From assembly GCA_035507155.1 (NCBI GenBank), contig DATJOK010000053.1:1-49625 (forward strand): 49,625 nt of DNA, written 5' to 3'. Each line of letters begins with the position of its first letter. Position 1 is the first letter of the stretch. Below, in pieces: positions 39,293 through 49,625 of this stretch. The translations under genes were made by a program, and so were the position numbers. Under the pieces are notes generated by a model. That model made no database searches. It saw only the letters and a list, made by a program, of their open reading frames with translations, and was not told where the DNA came from. This DNA comes from DASZHJ01 sp035507155 (GTDB taxonomy: Bacteria > Pseudomonadota > Alphaproteobacteria > ATCC43930 > CGMCC-115725).

Positions 39293-40263
39293 TCCGCCGC
39301 CTTGAGCGCCCCGGCGGCTTCCTCGGCCGCGAGGAACTTCTCTGCTTCGAGAGCTGCCATGCAGCCCATGCCCGCGGCGGTTACCGCCTGGCGGAACACC
39401 CGGTCCTTGACGTCGCCCGCCGCGAAGACGCCGGCGATCTCCGTCGCCGTCGAATCCGGCCGAGTCAGGATGTAGCCGCCATCGTCGAGGGCGAGCTGGC
39501 CTTTGAACATCTCCGTCACCGGCGTATGGCCGATGGCGACGAAGAAGCCGTTGGTGGGGAGCACGTGCCTTGCGCCAGTCTTGACGTTGCGCAGGCGCAC
39601 GCCGGTGACGCGGGCAGGCGGACCGACCTCGCCGACGATCTCGTCGATGACGCTGTCCCAGACGACGTCGATCTTCGGATTGGCGAACAGCCGCGTCTGC
39701 AGGATCTTCTCGGCGCGCAGCTTGTCGCGCCGATGCACCAGCGTCACCTTGCTGGCGTGGTTCGTGAGATAGAGCGCTTCCTCGACGGCGGTGTTGCCGC
39801 CACCGGCGACCACCACTTCCTTGCCGCGGAAGAAGAAGCCGTCGCAGGTGGCGCAGGCGGAGACGCCAAAGCCGCGATAGGCCTCCTCGCCGGCGACGCC
39901 GAGCCAGCGCGCCTGGGCGCCGGTGCAGATGATCACGGTCTCTCCCACATAGATGTCGCCGGAATCACCGGTGCAGACGAAGGGGCGCTGGGAGAGATCG
40001 GCTTTCACGATCATGTCGGAGATGATGGTGGTACCCACATGCTCCGCCTGCTTCTGCATCTGTTCCATGAGCCACGGGCCCTGGATGACGTTGGCGAAGC
40101 CGGGATAGTTCTCCACATCGGTTGTGATGGTGAGCTGGCCGCCGGGCTGCAGGCCCTGCACCAGAATCGGCCGCAGATTGGCGCGCGCGGCGTAGACCGC
40201 CGCCGTATAGCCCGCCGGGCCGGAGCCGATGATCAACACCTTGGTGTGGTGACGAGTCGTCAT
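39289..40263 (-). CDS. trxB: Thioredoxin reductase (TrxB)
   Basis: The 324-residue flavoenzyme reduces thioredoxin with NADPH in the cytoplasm. It has FAD motif VLIIGSGPAGYTAAVYAARA, PGGQLTITTDVENYPGF, the redox-active pair CATC in GVSACATCDGFFF, NADPH motif VVVAGGGNTAVEEALYL and the C-terminal TEIAGVFAAGDVKDRVFRQAVTAAGMGCMAAL. ATG 40263 gives the normal length; upstream in-frame codons are unlike TrxB. It is coupled to lsrB by a four-base overlap. The 635-residue gene on the same strand ends 34 bases upstream. Confidence 0.96.
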   Translation of the reverse strand: MTTRHHTKVLIIGSGPAGYTAAVYAARANLRPILVQGLQPGGQLTITTDVENYPGFANVIQGPWLMEQMQKQAEHVGTTIISDMIVKADLSQRPFVCTGDSGDIYVGETVIICTGAQARWLGVAGEEAYRGFGVSACATCDGFFFRGKEVVVAGGGNTAVEEALYLTNHASKVTLVHRRDKLRAEKILQTRLFANPKIDVVWDSVIDEIVGEVGPPARVTGVRLRNVKTGARHVLPTNGFFVAIGHTPVTEMFKGQLALDDGGYILTRPDSTATEIAGVFAAGDVKDRVFRQAVTAAGMGCMAALEAEKFLAAEEAAGALKAAE

Positions 40264-40297
40264 ACCGATCATCTCGCAGTAAGACCGCTCTGGCGCC

Positions 40298-42205
40298 TCA
40301 GAACCCGAACATGTGGTCGAGGCTGAAGGCGCCATTGCGGCCAATAAGTCCATGATAGCCGAAAAGCCGGCAGGTGGTGTCGCGAATAACGATATAGGCA
40401 TCGGCACCCGCGCTCGCCCGAGTCGCGGCATCGAAAATCTCGCTATAGCGCCAGAATAGCGAGCCGGAGCAAGGAATACGGACATGCTCACGGGCGATCT
40501 CGGTGCCGCTCTGGTCATGCAGCATCAGGTCGGTCTCGCTCAGCGCATGCCACGGCGTCGAGGCAGGATAAATCAGGTGGCAGAGCGTGTCGTAACGCTC
40601 GCCGCCGAGCCGCAGGAAGAGCCGCGTCGAGAGGCCGGGCGGGCGGCCCGCATAGGACTGCGGTTCGCTCTTGTAGGTGAGCACGGTGTTGAACACGTGA
40701 GCGCCGAAGCTGGTCTCCGCCGCGTGTCCGCTCGCGCGGTCCTCGTAGCGGAAGAGTCCGTGCAACCAGCCGTCGGCCACGCCGCCGTCGGCGAGATCAT
40801 AGGCAAGCTCCATATGGCCATAACCCGCGGGCAGCGGCGTGCCGTTCAGCCACTCGTCGACGTCGAGCGTCACCGCGTGATGGCGAGCGAGCGTGCCGAA
40901 ACGATGCCGCGCCACCTCGTGGCCGCCTGCATCGTAGAGAATGCCGGCGAGCGGCAGCTCGGTCTGGCAGGTCGACATCGGCGTCGGCAGCGCGAGAGAT
41001 CGCCAGGCGGCGAGTGGCAGTACCGGCGCCGGCAGCAGATAGCCCTTGCCGAGGAGATTGCCGAGCTCCGCCAGTTTGGGATCGGGCTTCAGGTCGACGC
41101 GCTCGACGTTGACGTGAGCGATGCGGCGCTGGCGGTCGCGGATCACCTCGTAGCGGGGCCGCACCATGTGCTTGCCGGCCTGTACCTCGATCTGCTGGGG
41201 CCACCGAGCGTCTGGCAGCAGCCGCGCCACGTCGAGTGCCATGGTGGCGAACGGTGCGATCGTGCGGTCAAGCGTGCGGATCTCGTTCCTGCCCATCAGA
41301 TTGAGTCCGATCGACCCTGGCGGAATCGGCTGCGGATGGCTGTTCTGCACCCAGAGCATCACGCGCTCGCCGCTGCGTGGCGCCGGCAGCCCGGCGTAGA
41401 GGTCGCTCGGCCAGGAATTGGCGTCGTGAGTGCAGGAGAGGGCCTTGTCGCTCTCATCCTCGCTGTAGGTGTCGAGGGCATATTTGACCACGTCGTGGCC
41501 CGCGGCGCCGACCGCATGCAGGAACAACTGGCCGGTGAAGGCTGGCAGCTTGAAACGTTGGCGGATCACGCGACTGTCAAGGGTGATGGCGGCGGCGCCC
41601 GATCGCACCGGCTCGTGCCATTCCGCGAGAACGCTGCCGGCCTCGTCGAACAGCGCGAGCCAGAGGCTCACTTCCGACGCGCCATAGTTCGACCAGTAAT
41701 TGGCAGTGACCAGCCTCGTATGCTGGCCGTCGGCGTCGCGAAAAAATGCGAAGTTGGTGGCGAAGTTGAGGGCGTCGAGATAGGCGCGCTTGTTGGTGAT
41801 GAGCGCGTCCGGCAGACGGATCGCATCGAGGCTCATCACTTCGGCGCGCGCTGGCAGCAGGTGCCGGACATGCTCGGCGAGGCGTTCCGCGTCGAAGGCG
41901 GTGATGAACACCACCTCGGCGCCGCTGTCGCGCAGATCGGTCACCGGCTTGGCGGCGTGGCTCAGAACCGGACGTCCGATGGTGCCCACGTCCTGGACGA
42001 AGCAGCCGGCGATGTTGAGGCGCGACAGCTCGTAGAACTCGGCGAGACCCCCGGCGAGGCCCAGCGGGTCATAGATGGCGACCCGCCGTCGGCCGAGGCG
42101 CTGAAGCAAAGCAGATACTGCCCGGGCCGCCAGGGGATGCGTCACCGCCTTATAAAAGCTGTTGCCGCCCTTGACGTTACTGAAGGTCTCAATCGTTAGC
42201 TTCAT
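40298..42205 (-). CDS. Large protein of unknown function (635 aa)
   Basis: No family is recognised. The first 150 residues look alpha/beta and Rossmann-like (RRRVAIYDPLGLAGGLAEFYEL, EVVFITAFDAERLAEHVRHLLP). The rest is rich in beta-strand patterns with many Trp, Tyr and His, including VTANYWSNYGASEVSLWLALFDEAG, LSCTHDANSWPSDLYAG and HGLFRYEDRASGHAAETSFGAHVFNTVLTYKSE. There is no signal peptide or membrane helix, so it is probably cytoplasmic. ATG 42205 has GGAGG just upstream. It diverges from a GT39 glycosyltransferase across 96 bases and lies among envelope genes, so a glycan or lipid-related role is possible, but that is context only. Confidence 0.78.
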   Translation of the reverse strand: MKLTIETFSNVKGGNSFYKAVTHPLAARAVSALLQRLGRRRVAIYDPLGLAGGLAEFYELSRLNIAGCFVQDVGTIGRPVLSHAAKPVTDLRDSGAEVVFITAFDAERLAEHVRHLLPARAEVMSLDAIRLPDALITNKRAYLDALNFATNFAFFRDADGQHTRLVTANYWSNYGASEVSLWLALFDEAGSVLAEWHEPVRSGAAAITLDSRVIRQRFKLPAFTGQLFLHAVGAAGHDVVKYALDTYSEDESDKALSCTHDANSWPSDLYAGLPAPRSGERVMLWVQNSHPQPIPPGSIGLNLMGRNEIRTLDRTIAPFATMALDVARLLPDARWPQQIEVQAGKHMVRPRYEVIRDRQRRIAHVNVERVDLKPDPKLAELGNLLGKGYLLPAPVLPLAAWRSLALPTPMSTCQTELPLAGILYDAGGHEVARHRFGTLARHHAVTLDVDEWLNGTPLPAGYGHMELAYDLADGGVADGWLHGLFRYEDRASGHAAETSFGAHVFNTVLTYKSEPQSYAGRPPGLSTRLFLRLGGERYDTLCHLIYPASTPWHALSETDLMLHDQSGTEIAREHVRIPCSGSLFWRYSEIFDAATRASAGADAYIVIRDTTCRLFGYHGLIGRNGAFSLDHMFGF

Positions 42206-42301
42206 CGCCTCCGCCACCGGTCGCCGGTGCCGTCTTTGACTTAGCAAGCGGAAGGCCCAAATGCTACACCTTGGGTTCAATTCAATCTAAAAACCCCATC
42301 C

Positions 42302-43783
42302 ATGGCTGTAATTCAACGGGCTGGCGCCACAATATCCGCGGAAGAGCGCCTGCTGCGCTTCGCCCTCATCGTCCTGCTGGCGGTGACGGCGGCGCGGCTG
42401 GTCTGGCTCAGGGTGGGCGGCCTCGATCTTTACCCGGACGAGGCGCAATACTGGCTCTGGTCGCTGACGCCGGCTTGGGGATATTTCTCCAAGCCGCCGC
42501 TGGTGGCGTGGCTGATCCGTGTCAGCACCCTGCTCTTTGGCGACGACCCCGGCGGCATCCGGGTCGCCTCACCGCTGCTGCATTTCGCCACGGCGCTCGT
42601 CGTCTATCAGACGGCGCGGCGGCTCTATGACGCGCGTGTCGCCTGCTGGTCGGCGATCGCCTATGGCACGCTGCCCGGCGTCTCCGCCTCGGCGCTGGTG
42701 ATTTCCACCGACGTGCCGCTGCTGTTCTGCTGGGCGGTGACGCTCTACGCCTTCGTGCGTGCGCGCGAGCCCGGCGGCTCCCTCTGGTGGATTGCAGTCG
42801 GCGTCGCAGCCGGGCTTGGTCTGCTTGCCAAGTATGCGATGGCCTATTGGTTGATCTCCGCGCTCATCTTCCTGGTCGCCATCAAGGACGAGCGCCGCCA
42901 TCTCTGGCATTTCCTGCAGGCGACGGCGATCGCGCTGCTGATTTATGCGCCGAACTTCGTCTGGAACCTGACGCATCAGTTCGTGAGCTACCGGCACACC
43001 GAGGCGAACGCAGATATTTCCGGCTTCGCGCTGCATCCGGGTGCTTTCGGCGAGTTTCTCGGCTCGCAGTTCGGGGTCTTTGGACCGGTCTTTTTCGCGA
43101 CGCTGCTGGTGATCGTCGTGCTGCTGCGGCGCGTCCTGGTGGACCGACGCGCGCAGCTCTTGGCCGTCTTCGCGCTGCCGACGCTGGCGATGATGCTGGT
43201 GGTAAGCTTGCTATCCCGGGCGCACCCCAACTGGTCGGCGCCGACTTATGTCTCCGCGACGATCCTCGTGGTGGCGTTCCTGCTCCAGCGCGGCCGCGCG
43301 GTCCTCGTCACCGGCTCGGTGGTGCTGCATGTCGTGGCGGCGGTGCTGCTGATCGGCGCCCGCGATATCGCCCATGCGGCGGGGTGGGAGATCCCGGGAA
43401 AGTACGAGCCGCTGCATCGGCTGCGCGGCTGGGCCACCTTGGGCCGCGCGGTGACGGCGTTGCAGGTTCAGCACCCCGGCGAGCGTATCCTCTCCGACAA
43501 TCGCGAGGTGCTGGCGGCGCTGTCCTATTACGCCGTGCCCAGGCCGGCCGATGTCCTGAAGTGGAATCCCGGCCACACCGTGCATGACCAGTTCGATCTC
43601 ACCGCCGATGTCGGACCGCATACCGGCGGCAGCTTTCTCTTCGTGGGACCGCGCAGTCAGCTCGGAGAGCTGCCGAAATATTTCGACTCGGTGGGCTCCG
43701 TCGGGCGGATCACCGTACCGCTCGGCGGCGGCACCACCCGGGAGTTCCTGGTCGCGGAGCTCAAGGGCTTCAAGGGCTATTGA
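42302..43783 (+). CDS. Family 39 glycosyltransferase, ArnT/PMT-like
   Basis: The 493-residue membrane protein has about ten hydrophobic helices and the catalytic acidic pair in the first periplasmic loop (LYPDEAQYWLWSL). FSKPPLVAWLI and SALVISTDVPLLF are also typical. GT39/ArnT-like enzymes move a sugar from a polyprenyl-phosphate carrier to lipid A, protein or another acceptor on the periplasmic side. The soluble C-terminal part (about 380-493) includes ILSDNREVLAALSYYA. It overlaps the converging PAP2 gene by 14 bases. A PAP2 phosphatase beside it fits remodelling of lipid A or recycling of lipid carriers. The upstream ribosome site is weak. Confidence 0.86.
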   Translation: MAVIQRAGATISAEERLLRFALIVLLAVTAARLVWLRVGGLDLYPDEAQYWLWSLTPAWGYFSKPPLVAWLIRVSTLLFGDDPGGIRVASPLLHFATALVVYQTARRLYDARVACWSAIAYGTLPGVSASALVISTDVPLLFCWAVTLYAFVRAREPGGSLWWIAVGVAAGLGLLAKYAMAYWLISALIFLVAIKDERRHLWHFLQATAIALLIYAPNFVWNLTHQFVSYRHTEANADISGFALHPGAFGEFLGSQFGVFGPVFFATLLVIVVLLRRVLVDRRAQLLAVFALPTLAMMLVVSLLSRAHPNWSAPTYVSATILVVAFLLQRGRAVLVTGSVVLHVVAAVLLIGARDIAHAAGWEIPGKYEPLHRLRGWATLGRAVTALQVQHPGERILSDNREVLAALSYYAVPRPADVLKWNPGHTVHDQFDLTADVGPHTGGSFLFVGPRSQLGELPKYFDSVGSVGRITVPLGGGTTREFLVAELKGFKGY

Positions 43784-45179
43784 GGCGGAGTCGCTTGCGC
43801 CAAGGCTGCGCCGGCCGCGAGGGCGCGATCCCCGCTGCCGCATCGCGCAGATGGACGCCGCTGCGCTCGAAGACCCCCGCAAGATAAGCGGTGACCGCGA
43901 TTCCGATGAAAGTCGCACCGATGACGTCGCTCACGTAGTGAGCACCGATGATCGCCCGGCTCACACTGACAAGCACCGCGAAGGCGGCATAGAACGGCAG
44001 GAATCTCGGCCAGAGGAGATAAAGGGCGGTGGCGATGGCGACCACCGTCGTGGTGTGCCCGGAGGGGAAGGACCAGTAATCGGCCTGGGTACCCCACCAG
44101 CCGAAGCCGAAGATGTCGTGGGAGAAAAGCAGCTTCGGCCGCGCGCGACCGAACACCACCTTGAGGAGGTCGGTCACGAGGCCGGAGACCGCGATCGACA
44201 GGAAAAGGAACAGCGGCACCAGAGCGAAGGCGCGCAGCCGTTGCGCTTGTGCCGTCTCTCGCGTGATCCGCGCCGCGAGCCAGAGGCCGGCCGCCGCCGC
44301 CGCGGTCACCACGAGATAGCCGGTGGAGACGCCGAAGCCGGTGATGAATTTGAACACCGGGCTCTCGCCGCCATTCATCCGGTGGAAATAGAGTGCCACC
44401 GGCCGATCCGCGAAGGCGTAGGCAAGCAGGACGCCGCCCAGCGTCAGCACCGCGTAAAGTGCCCAGCGCGCGCCGGATCGGCCTAGACGCGCAGCGAGCG
44501 CGCGCCAGAGGGCGCCGCCGAGATCGCGCTGCAGCAGCGCCCAGGCGAGGAGCCAGGTGAGGCCGCCCACGAGGAGGCCGGAGAACACGACATCAGAGAG
44601 AAAATGACCACCCTCGGCCAGGCGGACGAGCCCCACCAGGCTGCCGAAGCCGATCGCCGCCGCGGCGATGGCACGACGGCGTCGCGGGTCTGTCGCGAGA
44701 AAGGCATAGGCGATGAGGCCGAAGCCGATTGCCGGATGGCCGGCGACGAAAGAGCAATTGCGCTCGCATTGCGCCGCCGGCAGCGGTGCCGGGGTGAACG
44801 CCTTGCTGCCGCCGAATTCCACCACCTGGCTTGGCCGGGCGCGTCCCCAATGATCCTTCAGCACGGCGTTGACGAGCACGCCCGGTCCGAGCACCAGCGC
44901 CAGCAGCAGAAAGATGCCGGCGCGGAGATCGATGCCGAAAAGCGCGCGGCCGCGCCACCAGCCCGCAAAGACGAGGAGTGGGATCAGCACGATCTGCGCG
45001 GTCACCAGCCAGGGCACCGCCCGGAAGATGAGACGAACGGGAGTCCAATCCGTCAGGAAGAAGCCGCCATCCGCGCGATAGAACAATCCGCTGGCCCAGA
45101 GATCGATGCCCGGCGCCAGCAGGAACAGCAGGCTCGCGACGGCGAGCGCGGCGAGATAGGCGACGAGGGCCCTGCTCAT
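43770..45179 (-). CDS. Tandem PAP2 phosphatase (two PAP2 domains in one chain)
   Basis: A 469-residue membrane protein with two full PAP2 phosphatase motif sets. Domain 1 has LKDHWGRARP, VAGHPAIGF and RLAEGGHFLSDV. Domain 2 has LKVVFGRARP, FPSGHTTT and SRAIIGAHYVSDV. Domain 1 has Ala-Gly-His for Pro-Ser-Gly-His and lacks the serine of SR, so it may be weaker or regulatory, while domain 2 is canonical. PAP2 membrane enzymes dephosphorylate lipid A, undecaprenyl diphosphate or phosphatidyl substrates. ATG 45179 begins the first helix; an in-frame extension to 45308 is arginine-rich and unlikely. It follows the ELM1-family gene by four bases. Confidence 0.88.
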   Translation of the reverse strand: MSRALVAYLAALAVASLLFLLAPGIDLWASGLFYRADGGFFLTDWTPVRLIFRAVPWLVTAQIVLIPLLVFAGWWRGRALFGIDLRAGIFLLLALVLGPGVLVNAVLKDHWGRARPSQVVEFGGSKAFTPAPLPAAQCERNCSFVAGHPAIGFGLIAYAFLATDPRRRRAIAAAAIGFGSLVGLVRLAEGGHFLSDVVFSGLLVGGLTWLLAWALLQRDLGGALWRALAARLGRSGARWALYAVLTLGGVLLAYAFADRPVALYFHRMNGGESPVFKFITGFGVSTGYLVVTAAAAAGLWLAARITRETAQAQRLRAFALVPLFLFLSIAVSGLVTDLLKVVFGRARPKLLFSHDIFGFGWWGTQADYWSFPSGHTTTVVAIATALYLLWPRFLPFYAAFAVLVSVSRAIIGAHYVSDVIGATFIGIAVTAYLAGVFERSGVHLRDAAAGIAPSRPAQPWRKRLRLNSP

Positions 45180-45183
45180 GGGA

Positions 45184-46164
45184 TCAGGCGACGTCGGCGA
45201 GCCGGCCAGCGAGCCGGCGGCGGATCTCCTCTGCCGCGCGGGCGGTATCGTCGAGCGGCGGGTAGCTCCAGCGCTCGATCGTGCCGGTGAACGGTCGCGT
45301 GATGCCACGCTCGCGGAAAAGATCGTGAAAGCGGCGGAACTTTGCCGAGCCGCCCTCGAGTCCGATCACATGCACGGGCTTTCCCGTGGCTGCCGCCTCG
45401 CTCACCATGTTGACGGAATCGCCGGTGACCAGAAGCGCGTCGGCGTGTGCGAGGAGTCCGAAGTAGGGATTCTCGCCAGTGCCGTCCCAGAAATAGTGCG
45501 GCACGTCGGCGAGCTGCTGGCGCAGCGCGCGAAGAGCCGCCTCTCCGGTGCGCCGGGACGGTGTCACCGCGATTCCCATGCCCAGGCGCGCGAGCGCCGC
45601 CAGCTGCTCGCCAAGCCGCCGCATCGTCTCGGCGGTCACCCGATAGACCCGGTTGCTGCCGCCGATCAGCACACCGACCAGCGGCCGGTGCAGTGCCTGC
45701 AGCAGCGGCGCGAAGCGCGGTCGCGCCGCCTCCAGGACTGCGGGGGTCACGCGATGGACGGATCCGAGGGTGAGAAACACGTTGTTGCCGCGGGCGGGAT
45801 CGTGCTGCGGCGCCACGATGAGATCGACATGCCTCCGAGCGAAGCGGGGATCCTGCACCTGGACCCAGAAGGTGCGCCCGCCGCTGAGGCGCTGCACGGC
45901 CAGAGCCAGCGCCGTCACCGGCCGGCCGCAGGCAATCAGAAGGTCGGGCCAGGGCGGCACGAGCGCTGCCCCCTCCGGTGCAAGCGCCGCCAACGGCTGA
46001 ATCCAGAGCGCGGGCGCCAGATGCCGCCACGGCGCGCGGAGCGCCACCTGCTTCTCCACGATCGGATATCCGACCGCCTCGGCGAGCCCCAGCACCTGGT
46101 TCGCCATGCCGATCCTGCCGTCATGCATCGCCCAGGTAACCGGCGAAGGGCCGGATGCGGTCAT
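45184..46164 (-). CDS. ELM1/DUF1022-family protein
   Basis: The 326-residue protein belongs to the family annotated as mitochondrial fission ELM1-like, whose fold resembles GT-B glycosyltransferases. Motifs are WAMHDGRIGMANQVLGLAEAVG, WVQVQDPRFARRHVDLIVAPQHD, VGVLIGGSNRVYR and the donor-site-like LLVTGDSVNMVSEAAATGKPVHVI. The bacterial function is not established, and a glycosyltransferase-like role in the envelope is inferred from the fold and the neighbouring PAP2 and GT39 genes. It starts 138 bases from the divergent AsnC-type regulator and forms an operon with the PAP2 gene. Confidence 0.87.
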   Translation of the reverse strand: MTASGPSPVTWAMHDGRIGMANQVLGLAEAVGYPIVEKQVALRAPWRHLAPALWIQPLAALAPEGAALVPPWPDLLIACGRPVTALALAVQRLSGGRTFWVQVQDPRFARRHVDLIVAPQHDPARGNNVFLTLGSVHRVTPAVLEAARPRFAPLLQALHRPLVGVLIGGSNRVYRVTAETMRRLGEQLAALARLGMGIAVTPSRRTGEAALRALRQQLADVPHYFWDGTGENPYFGLLAHADALLVTGDSVNMVSEAAATGKPVHVIGLEGGSAKFRRFHDLFRERGITRPFTGTIERWSYPPLDDTARAAEEIRRRLAGRLADVA

Positions 46165-46254
46165 GTGCCGAGGGTCCTCTGGAGTGGCAGTGCGACGCGC
46201 GTGGTAGCCGGCGCTTTACGGCGATGCAAGCGCTGTTGCACCGGGGAGGCAGCC

Positions 46255-46271
46255 TTGTAATATTATTACAA
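46255..46271. promoter_or_regulatory. Perfect 17-bp palindrome, likely AsnC/Lrp operator
   Basis: TTGTAATATTATTACAA is a perfect palindrome (eight-base arms around a central T) in the 138-base region between the ELM1 and AsnC-type genes, 31 bases before the regulator's ATG. It is strikingly AT-rich for this DNA. AsnC/Lrp proteins commonly bind such sites and repress their own genes. Confidence 0.7.
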
Positions 46272-46302
46272 AGCTCAGCCTGTCTCGGCGAGGCCTCTCT
46301 CC

Positions 46303-46779
46303 ATGCGACGGATCAAGCTCGACAAGATCGATCGCCGAATCCTGCGGGACCTGCAGGCGGACGGGCGGATGACCAATGTGGATCTGGCGCACCGCGCCGG
46401 CATCTCGGCGCCGCCCTGCCTGCGACGGGTGCGGGCGCTGGAGGAGGCCGGTTATATCCGGGGCTATCACGCCGACATCAACCCGCAGGCACTGGGCTTC
46501 GGCGTCACCGTCTTTGCCCAGGTCGGGCTCTCGAGCCAGGCGGAGCCAGATCTCAAGGCCTTCGAGGCGCTGGTCAGCACTTGGCCGCAGGTGCGCGAGG
46601 CGCACATGCTGGCGGGGGAGGCGGATTTCCTGCTGAAGATCGTCGCCGAGGACTGGGAGGCCTATCAGCGCTTCCTCACGACCCAGCTCACCGCCGCCCC
46701 GAACGTGAGCCACGTGAAGACGGCGCTCGCCATCCGCACCTCGAAATACGAGCCGGGCGTGCCGCTGGAGGTGGCGTGA
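46303..46779 (+). CDS. AsnC/Lrp-family transcriptional regulator
   Basis: A 158-residue regulator. The helix-turn-helix is LDKIDRRILRDLQADGRMTNVDLAHRAGISAPPCLRRVRALEEAGYI and the RAM effector domain contains VREAHMLAGEADFLLKIVAEDWEAY and VSHVKTALAIRTSKY. The PPCLRR recognition motif is typical of the Lrp branch. These proteins respond to amino acids and form octamers. A perfect palindrome upstream suggests autoregulation. In rhizobia an lrp gene lies in the same greA-trxB neighbourhood, which supports orthology. Confidence 0.93.
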   Translation: MRRIKLDKIDRRILRDLQADGRMTNVDLAHRAGISAPPCLRRVRALEEAGYIRGYHADINPQALGFGVTVFAQVGLSSQAEPDLKAFEALVSTWPQVREAHMLAGEADFLLKIVAEDWEAYQRFLTTQLTAAPNVSHVKTALAIRTSKYEPGVPLEVA

Positions 46780-46837
46780 GGAATGTTCACACGCCCCTGT
46801 CAACAAACCTCAATTTTTGTCGGGAAGCGGCCGCGCG

Positions 46838-47311
46838 CTACTTGAACGCGACTTTCACAACCTCGTAGGCCTTGGAGCCGCGCGGCGTCGAGACCTCGAC
46901 GCTGTCGCCCACGCCCTTGCCGATGAGGGCGCGCGCCAGGGGCGAGGTCACCGAGAGCCGGCCCTTGCTGATGTCGGCCTCGTCCTCGCCGACGATCTGA
47001 TAAGCGGTCTTCTCGTCGGTCTCTTCATCGGCGAGGGTCACCGTGGCGCCGAACTTCACCGCCTTGCCGGAGAGCTTGGAGACGTCGATCACCTCGGCGC
47101 GCGCGATCTTGTCCTCGAGCTCCATGAGGCGACCCTCGATGAAGCTCTGGCGCTCGCGGGCGGCGTGGTATTCGGCATTCTCGGAGATGTCGCCGTGCTC
47201 GCGCGCCTCGGCGATCTGCCGGATGATCGCCGGCCGGTCCACGCTCTTGAGCCGCTTCAGCTCCTCCTGCAGACGGTTGAACCCGTCTGCGGTCATCGGA
47301 ATCTTGCTCAT
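46838..47311 (-). CDS. greA: Transcription elongation factor GreA
   Basis: The 157-residue factor has the N-terminal coiled coil (LQEELKRLKSVDRPAIIRQIAEAREHGDISENAEYHAARERQ) with the acidic tip DISENAEY that enters the RNA polymerase secondary channel, and the C-terminal FKBP-like domain ending SVTSPLARALIGKGVGDSVEVSTPRG. It stimulates cleavage of backtracked RNA. ATG 47311 gives the usual length. It lies 58 bases after carB, the alphaproteobacterial carAB-greA order. Confidence 0.97.
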   Translation of the reverse strand: MSKIPMTADGFNRLQEELKRLKSVDRPAIIRQIAEAREHGDISENAEYHAARERQSFIEGRLMELEDKIARAEVIDVSKLSGKAVKFGATVTLADEETDEKTAYQIVGEDEADISKGRLSVTSPLARALIGKGVGDSVEVSTPRGSKAYEVVKVAFK

Positions 47312-47369
47312 GCACCCGGGCTTCTCAGGTTCGTGGGAGTCGCGACAGTCAAAACCGCGCCGTCCCGGA

Positions 47370-49625
<2,256 letters not shown>

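Overview
The window is GC-rich, densely coded DNA. It most resembles an alphaproteobacterial chromosome of the Rhodospirillales/Hyphomicrobiales type. Support comes from the gene order carB-greA-lrp/asnC...trxB-LysR (lsrB/vtlR type) known from rhizobia, an AbcR-like small RNA beside that LysR gene, an FNR-type regulator with FixJ-like upstream sites, and polyhydroxyalkanoate (PHA) genes. I see no rRNA, tRNA, insertion sequence, phage gene or CRISPR array. Both ends cut a gene: an EF-G-like translation factor on the left and carB on the right.

Layout. (1) 1-7.4 kb: the EF-G-like tail, a methionine sulfoxide reductase (msrP), an esterase-carbamoylase pair, two orphan receiver proteins facing each other, a small minus-strand gene with its own terminator, and a six-EF-hand protein. 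(2) 7.7-13.9 kb: a sulfation-type block. It holds a frameshifted redoxin/2OG-Fe(II) oxygenase, a sulfotransferase, the PAPS-making genes cysD-cysNC, and a second sulfotransferase fused to a DUF1232 membrane domain. (3) 13.9-25.8 kb: one long catabolic operon. It has a DadA-like oxidase, an SDR, a three-subunit HcnABC/opine-oxidase-type dehydrogenase, a complete Dpp-type ABC importer and HutF. Most junctions overlap by 4-8 bases. (4) 25.8-30.9 kb: a low-oxygen/PHA block. It has a WY-rich exported protein, a CBS protein, a phasin, ChaB, an FNR-like regulator, a GNAT-like protein and PHA synthase. Three FNR boxes sit at the class II distance from -10-like sequences, and two FixJ-like sites lie upstream of the regulator. 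(5) 30.9-35.5 kb: four-carbon acid-sugar catabolism (otnI, otnC, otnK) around an IclR regulator and a shared promoter/operator. (6) 35.5-38.0 kb: a small ORF, a MaoC hydratase and a two-gene ABC exporter. (7) 38.0-49.6 kb: the AbcR-like RNA, lsrB, trxB, an inserted envelope/glycan group (a 635-aa unknown, a GT39 transferase, a double PAP2 phosphatase, an ELM1-family protein), an AsnC/Lrp regulator with a perfect palindrome, greA and carB.

The most interesting points are the self-contained sulfation cassette with its sulfotransferase-DUF1232 fusion, the small hypoxia/PHA regulon that can be read from its promoters, one of which points to a leaderless mRNA, and the structured RNA next to the LysR gene. 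All calls rest on reading the sequence and on remembered family features. No database search was run.
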